Source of the DNA: Papaver somniferum
Taxonomy: Eukaryota; Streptophyta; Magnoliopsida; Ranunculales; Papaveraceae
Direction: 5' to 3'
Length of the DNA stretch: 64,000 bases
NCBI RefSeq assembly: GCF_003573695.1
Contig: NC_039368.1
Coordinates: forward strand, 78,940,374-79,004,373
The notes under the pieces were generated by a model. The model searched no databases. It saw nothing but the letters and a program-made list of their open reading frames with translations, and had not been told where the DNA came from. This document shows positions 59,810-64,000 of the stretch, piece by piece. Within the stretch, counting starts at the first letter, position 1. Each line of letters begins with the position of its first letter. The position numbers and the translations under genes are program-made.

Positions 59810-60252
59810 GTGGCATCATTGGATGACAATTCCCTAGTAGGGTCTTTCGAGATCTTTTTTATTATGTATAAGTCCCTTTTTAACAAATAAGAGTGAGCAA
59901 AGCATCCAAAGATAGAAACGATTTCATTTCGCATTGCATGCTCCAACTGCATTTAGATCGAGCGGGCAACAAATTACAAATCGAACGTATAGCTTAACCA
60001 AAATAAGAAAAGGAGACGTCAAGTTGAGACTGATGACATAGAAATACTGTAAGCTTTATATAATACTAATATAATGGCAAAAGGTATATACAATCTCAAG
60101 TTGAAACCCGTAAAAATATCTATAGTATTACTTCAGAGGTGCATCGAAGATTACCAGTTAACAAATGCTTGCTCCTTTGTCGGGAAAAACGGCTTTACAT
60201 CTTCTTCAATTAATTTGCATGAACCCATTATTTTTTCATCTTCTTTTCCTAA
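59810..60252. other. 3' flank of the F-box gene
   Basis: No gene supported; AT-rich host sequence. Confidence 0.55.
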
Positions 60253-61347
60253 TTATTTCAACGAAACTAAGGTGTTTTTATGAGGAAATATTTGACTAAC
60301 TGCACTAAACCGTACAAGCTCTTTCGAGGTTGAAGCACTTGCATCGTAAATGCCGAGATCCCTAGAATTGAAATATAAAACACCGCTACTCTTGGTAAAG
60401 GATAATGGTTTTCCAACGTAAAAAGTGAACTTTTCTCTCCAACCTAATGGCTCTTGCACCACCTGCTCTTTCATGTCACCAGTATCGTTCTTCCCTTTCA
60501 GTGGCCATATGTCATAACTATGCATTCTGGTAATTTGGCTGAAATATTTGACAAAATAATATAAAACCCCACCCACAACCCCTATAGAACCATATTCAGG
60601 CCACAAAGAATCTGGTGGCCGAGGAGGTCGTGAAACATGTTCACGAAACTTTTCCTCAGTCAAATCAAAAACAAAAACCCTTCCGCATGTCGATTCCACC
60701 CAATGCAGTGCTCCATTCACAAAGACACCATGTTTTTCAACATGTGCTTTGCCATCCTGAATATCAAACCTTCCAACAATTTTCCATCCACTGCCACCGC
60801 CAACAGTATACACCAAAACTTCAACAATATTGAGGTCTGCACTTAACCTATGAATTTCAACAACTTGATACTCATTAGTCAATGGAAGGTAACCAAACCC
60901 TCTCGTCCAAGGAATAGAGTGATCGGAGTCTCTGTTAAATTTTGGTAGCTTAACATATTCTCTCGTCACAGGGTTACAAATATAAACAGAATCATATCGG
61001 AATCCAGTTCTAAAACAGACCAAGCCATTAAAAGAACCAAAAACTCTATAACCAAATAGAGGGGTGAAATTGATCCTTTTAATACTATCAATAGGTGTAT
61101 CATCATTATTATCCTTATACTCAAAGTAATAAAAATGCTTACTCTCAGATAAGACACGAAACGCCATCTTACCAGAATCAGTGGAGTGATTAAGATGAGA
61201 TAAATACACTTGATAGAATGGTGGATGATAAGAAACGAGGTTTCTTCATGGTTTGCAAACCAATTTGCAGTCCAGAATGAATTCAGTTGGTAAACGAGTT
61301 ATAATGTCGAGTGCAATGTCTATTGGGAGATGATTGAAATTCCCCAT
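60253..61347 (-). pseudogene. F-box protein with nonsense codon in the F-box
   Basis: The ATG at 61347 starts a frame MGNFNHLPIDIALDIITRLP-, an F-box (SKP1-binding) motif. Codon 34 is TGA (61248-61246), exactly where F-boxes have the conserved Trp after ..VCKP; TGG to TGA is one base. The same frame then runs open from 61245 to 60253 and holds an F-box-associated (FBA-type) beta-propeller-like domain (VFGSFNGLVCFRT, ICNPVTREYVKLP, VFVNGALHWV, GVVGGVLYYFV). Intact it would be a 364-residue substrate receptor of an SCF ubiquitin ligase. As read, only a 33-residue peptide or a late-starting protein (Met at 61209) without F-box could be made. Could be an allele, an error or a pseudogene. Confidence 0.85.
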
Positions 61348-61790
61348 TTAATTTTCGTAGGGGGTAATTTACATAGGGAAGAAATTTTAAAGTTTGGAAG
61401 AAGATTTGAGAATTTTGGATGTGGTTGAGAGATAGTAAAGTTAATGTCGGGGTTTATTGAGAAGGAAACCGGTGTGTTTATTTATAGGGAATACAGAAAT
61501 CCGCAGAGGTCAGTCGGTCACAAGAACCGAATAGTAGGAAACAAAAGTAGCATACACTCCACCGACTGAACTTTAACGTATTACACTTCTCTTACCCGCA
61601 TGTAGCAGCTTCGTTAAACATGTTGGAAAAATTGACACTAAAACAGGGTGAAGAAAAGAATGTTGTATTAGGGTTCAAGGCTCTAATTAAAGATTCTTTT
61701 CGACAATAATTTGACCCTTTCCAAATTGAATTGAATAGTACAAACAAGTCAATGAATATCGACGTCAGGATACTTGAAGCCCCACAACAG
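61348..61790. other. Upstream region of the F-box gene
   Basis: Non-coding. 'ctataaataaaca' (minus strand of 61474-61486) is TATA-like, about 130 bp from the ATG. Confidence 0.5.
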
Positions 61791-62086
61791 TGTTGGATTC
61801 AAAGTTTGTACGAACTTGATCCAACCAAGAACACACTGGTTTTGTTTCTGATGATGCTTGAAAGAAAGAAAACAGAAAGAGTTGAGATGTGTTTTGAATG
61901 AAAAACAAGTCTCCTATTTAAAGAGGAAATCACACCCTTTGGAGATGACTCTTCATCTCTACAGGCATCTTTTCAGAGTGAACAGGCGCGTCTCTTCCTT
62001 CAATGCGTCCATTGGTGAAATGAGGTCGAACCCCGGGAACAGCCTAAATGCCTATTAATCAAAGGGTTTGTTGAAAATATCCAACA
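61791..62086 (-). repeat. Copia-type 3' LTR (296 bp)
   Basis: TGTTGGATTC...ATATCCAACA with 8-bp inverted ends (TGTTGGAT/ATCCAACA). The minus-strand sequence just inside is AATAAGGGGAGAA, a polypurine tract, so this is a 3' LTR of a minus-strand element. Only about 170 bp of its internal region (62087-62257) remains before an Athila LTR interrupts it. Confidence 0.75.
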
Positions 62087-62257
62087 TTCTCCCCTTATTT
62101 TCAAAAAACCAAAAATAAGGAATAAAAGTTTTAAAACTGGGGTGGTTGCATCACCTAAGTGACTGCCTACGTACCCGAGTGGGATCAAGCCAACGTAGTT
62201 CAAGCTAAGTTGAGACAAAGCATCATCGTGGAGACCAATACATAAATGATAGGTACC

Positions 62258-63418
62258 TGATGGTATTTTTGATAGTGGTAAATAAGGTTGTCGTTCACTC
62301 GGACTTTGTTGAATTGATTCTAGGCTTAAATATAAAAATACTAAAAATAAGAAATTATATACAAAATATGTAACGGGATGAAGAATTTACTGTGACTCGG
62401 GATTCCACTTCTTTTCATGTTCATGGGGTTCATAAATTAACCCTAGACATTTATAGATCAAAACAAAAGAAACAATAACTATATTCTTTGCTAAAGTAGA
62501 TTTCATAAAACATTAGTTGTAAGTTGTGAGCATGACGCATCAAAAGTAATTAAAACCAAGCATGCGACATCAAACAAAATAACAAATATTTAATAGAAAT
62601 CATAAAACAATTAAATTATATGAAAATAGTTATAAAAGAATTATGTTAGTTACCACATGAACGAAACACAGCCTCCTCCGTCGTCCCAGTGATGGGGTCT
62701 ATCTCATCATGATGGAAACATGCTCAAAAGTTGATTTCATTTATGTTCAAATATGGTTTACAAATGACGAAAATGTGAGAAAATTATTAAAGCAATGATT
62801 TTCTTTTCTCTCCCAAAAACTCTACCCAAATGTGCTCTCTAGCTCTCTATTTATACACACAAATACACATCACTTAAATATATTCTTCCATAACTCCAAA
62901 ATCTTCTTCTTTTTAATTAAAAATATCTTCAGGAATTTTTCCTTCTCTTTATTCTATATATGTCTTTACTAAACCCATATCTTCTTTAATTCGCAGAATA
63001 AAATCCAAGATAAAATCTTCTAAGGATATCTTTCTTGTTTAATACAAGATAACTTCCTTTTTCTTCAAAACATCATGTTTGTAAGGCAAGAAGATATTCT
63101 TATCTTAAAGATAATAAATCCTTTACCGTTGAAACCAAATTTCCCGCCAAATTTTCTTTTCAAATCAAGGAAGAAGATGGAGCCGCCTTAACCGTGCGAT
63201 TAGCAGTTGGCTCCCTAGGGTGCCCCTTATCCAAAACTGAGAGTCCGAATAACATGTGTCCTCTGGGTGCCTATACCAACTTTTCGAGACGAATTTTCCA
63301 AAAATGTTTATTTTCCAAAAATACCTATAAACAAATAAAACACCATAATAAGTAGAAAATCGAGTACCAACAATACTGAAAAATTGAGGACAATTCGGTT
63401 ACAAAAATGTGTCTGTCA
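62258..63418 (-). repeat. Athila-type 3' LTR at right of window
   Basis: 1,161 bp, TGATGGTATTTTT...GTGTCTGTCA, same family as 25566-26755. Polypurine tract (minus strand GTTCGGGGGTATT) abuts at 63419-63431. GTACC (62253-62257) is one half of its target duplication; the other lies outside the window. Confidence 0.88.
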
Positions 63419-64000
63419 AATACCCCCGAACTTATTATTTGCTAGTCCTCGAGAAAATCTAATCTAGAAAAATAAAAATGACTACACTTAGCACGTGCAG
63501 CAAGCCGTTAAACCGCTAGGTAGCCCTAGCGGCGGAGTGTTGTCTCCGGAGGGTTTACCAGAGGTGTACCCACAAAAACTTTACTCCGGACCCTAGCTAT
63601 CTACGCAAAACCTTGGAAGGCACTAAAGAATCTCCTTGGTTGGCATACTCTCATTGACTACAGGAGGAAGTACCCTGATGCGAAATTCCAATTGTTGTAC
63701 ACGAGTTTGCACTCAGCATACTAAATTTCATATATAAGTGACAGAGCTCTACTCAGATAGTTTATGGACATCATAACCGGAGTCAACCAATCACATGGAA
63801 AGATTAAGAAGATGGATAAAGAGAAAAGTAGATGGTTTAAAGTGAACGGTGTTTCCCATATCTGTTTGAAGGCCTCTGCCAAGATGAACCTATCTTAATG
63901 GACTGAGATACCGATCTGACTAATATCAACACAACTGGCATATACAAGGGGACCAGTGGTCGATAAACCTAACTCTAGATCAACACAACTAGCATATACA
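63419..64000 (-). mobile_element. Athila internal 3' non-coding region (continues right)
   Basis: Closely matches 26756-27230. Non-coding sequence between integrase (outside the window) and 3' LTR. No gene in this part. Confidence 0.85.

Noticed and set aside
1..64000. CRISPR arrays, operons, tRNA and rRNA genes
   Set aside because: The repeats present are transposon or palindromic arrays without regular spacers, and no RNA gene structure was recognised; this is plant nuclear DNA.

Overview
This is plant nuclear DNA: spliced genes, AT-rich intergenic sequence, and a very high load of Ty3/gypsy, Ty1/copia, LINE, hAT, PIF/Harbinger and CACTA sequences. Two secreted major-latex-protein-like (MLP/PR10, Bet v 1 fold) genes suggest a eudicot of the poppy family (Papaveraceae, perhaps Papaver). 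That assignment is inference; no marker gene proves it. I saw no tRNA, rRNA, CRISPR or prokaryotic feature.

Layout. 1-2018 is the 5' leader, primer-binding site and 5' LTR of a minus-strand Athila-type gypsy element inserted in a LINE fragment (2019-2447). 2448-9113 holds MLP gene 1 (minus strand) and its upstream flank, split by a 4.66-kb LINE that landed on the TATA box. 9114-14133 is a copia-like LTR-retrotransposon remnant whose LTR was broken by a 3.47-kb internally deleted hAT element. 14134-18311 is a mosaic of a CACTA end, a decayed ORF, a TIR element rich in ACCGAAC motifs and a LINE ORF1 pseudogene. 19970-22560 is the second copy of the MLP neighbourhood: MLP gene 2 and a small heat-shock protein gene with a clear heat-shock promoter but a frameshifted C-terminus. 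22860-24440 carries palindromic repeats and fragments of a peroxidase and an ARM-repeat gene.

24743-37628 is one rearranged Athila locus: host flank, LTR, a nearly whole internal region, then the same host flank again (with a nested solo LTR) and a solo LTR with the same 5-bp target-site duplication. This is best explained by unequal recombination at a short microhomology. 37629-41790 holds a MULE-like exon, a copia LTR remnant and a decayed PIF/Harbinger element. 42577-51816 is a complete-ended Tat/Retand-type gypsy element (TSD ATCAC) that lacks gag, carries a second RNase H and has a multi-exon antisense coiled-coil gene between integrase and the 3' LTR. 52688-53587 is the best-preserved ordinary host gene, with three W-boxes upstream. 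A hAT MITE, a Tnt1/Tork-like copia element (54744-59804), an F-box gene with a nonsense codon inside its F-box, a copia LTR and the 3' end of another Athila element complete the window.

Intact-looking host genes are only MLP1, MLP2 and the syringolide-induced-like gene; the HSP20 and F-box genes are each broken by one lesion. Nearly everything else is transposon-derived and decayed. The nested order (element in element, with matching target-site duplications) is unusually readable.
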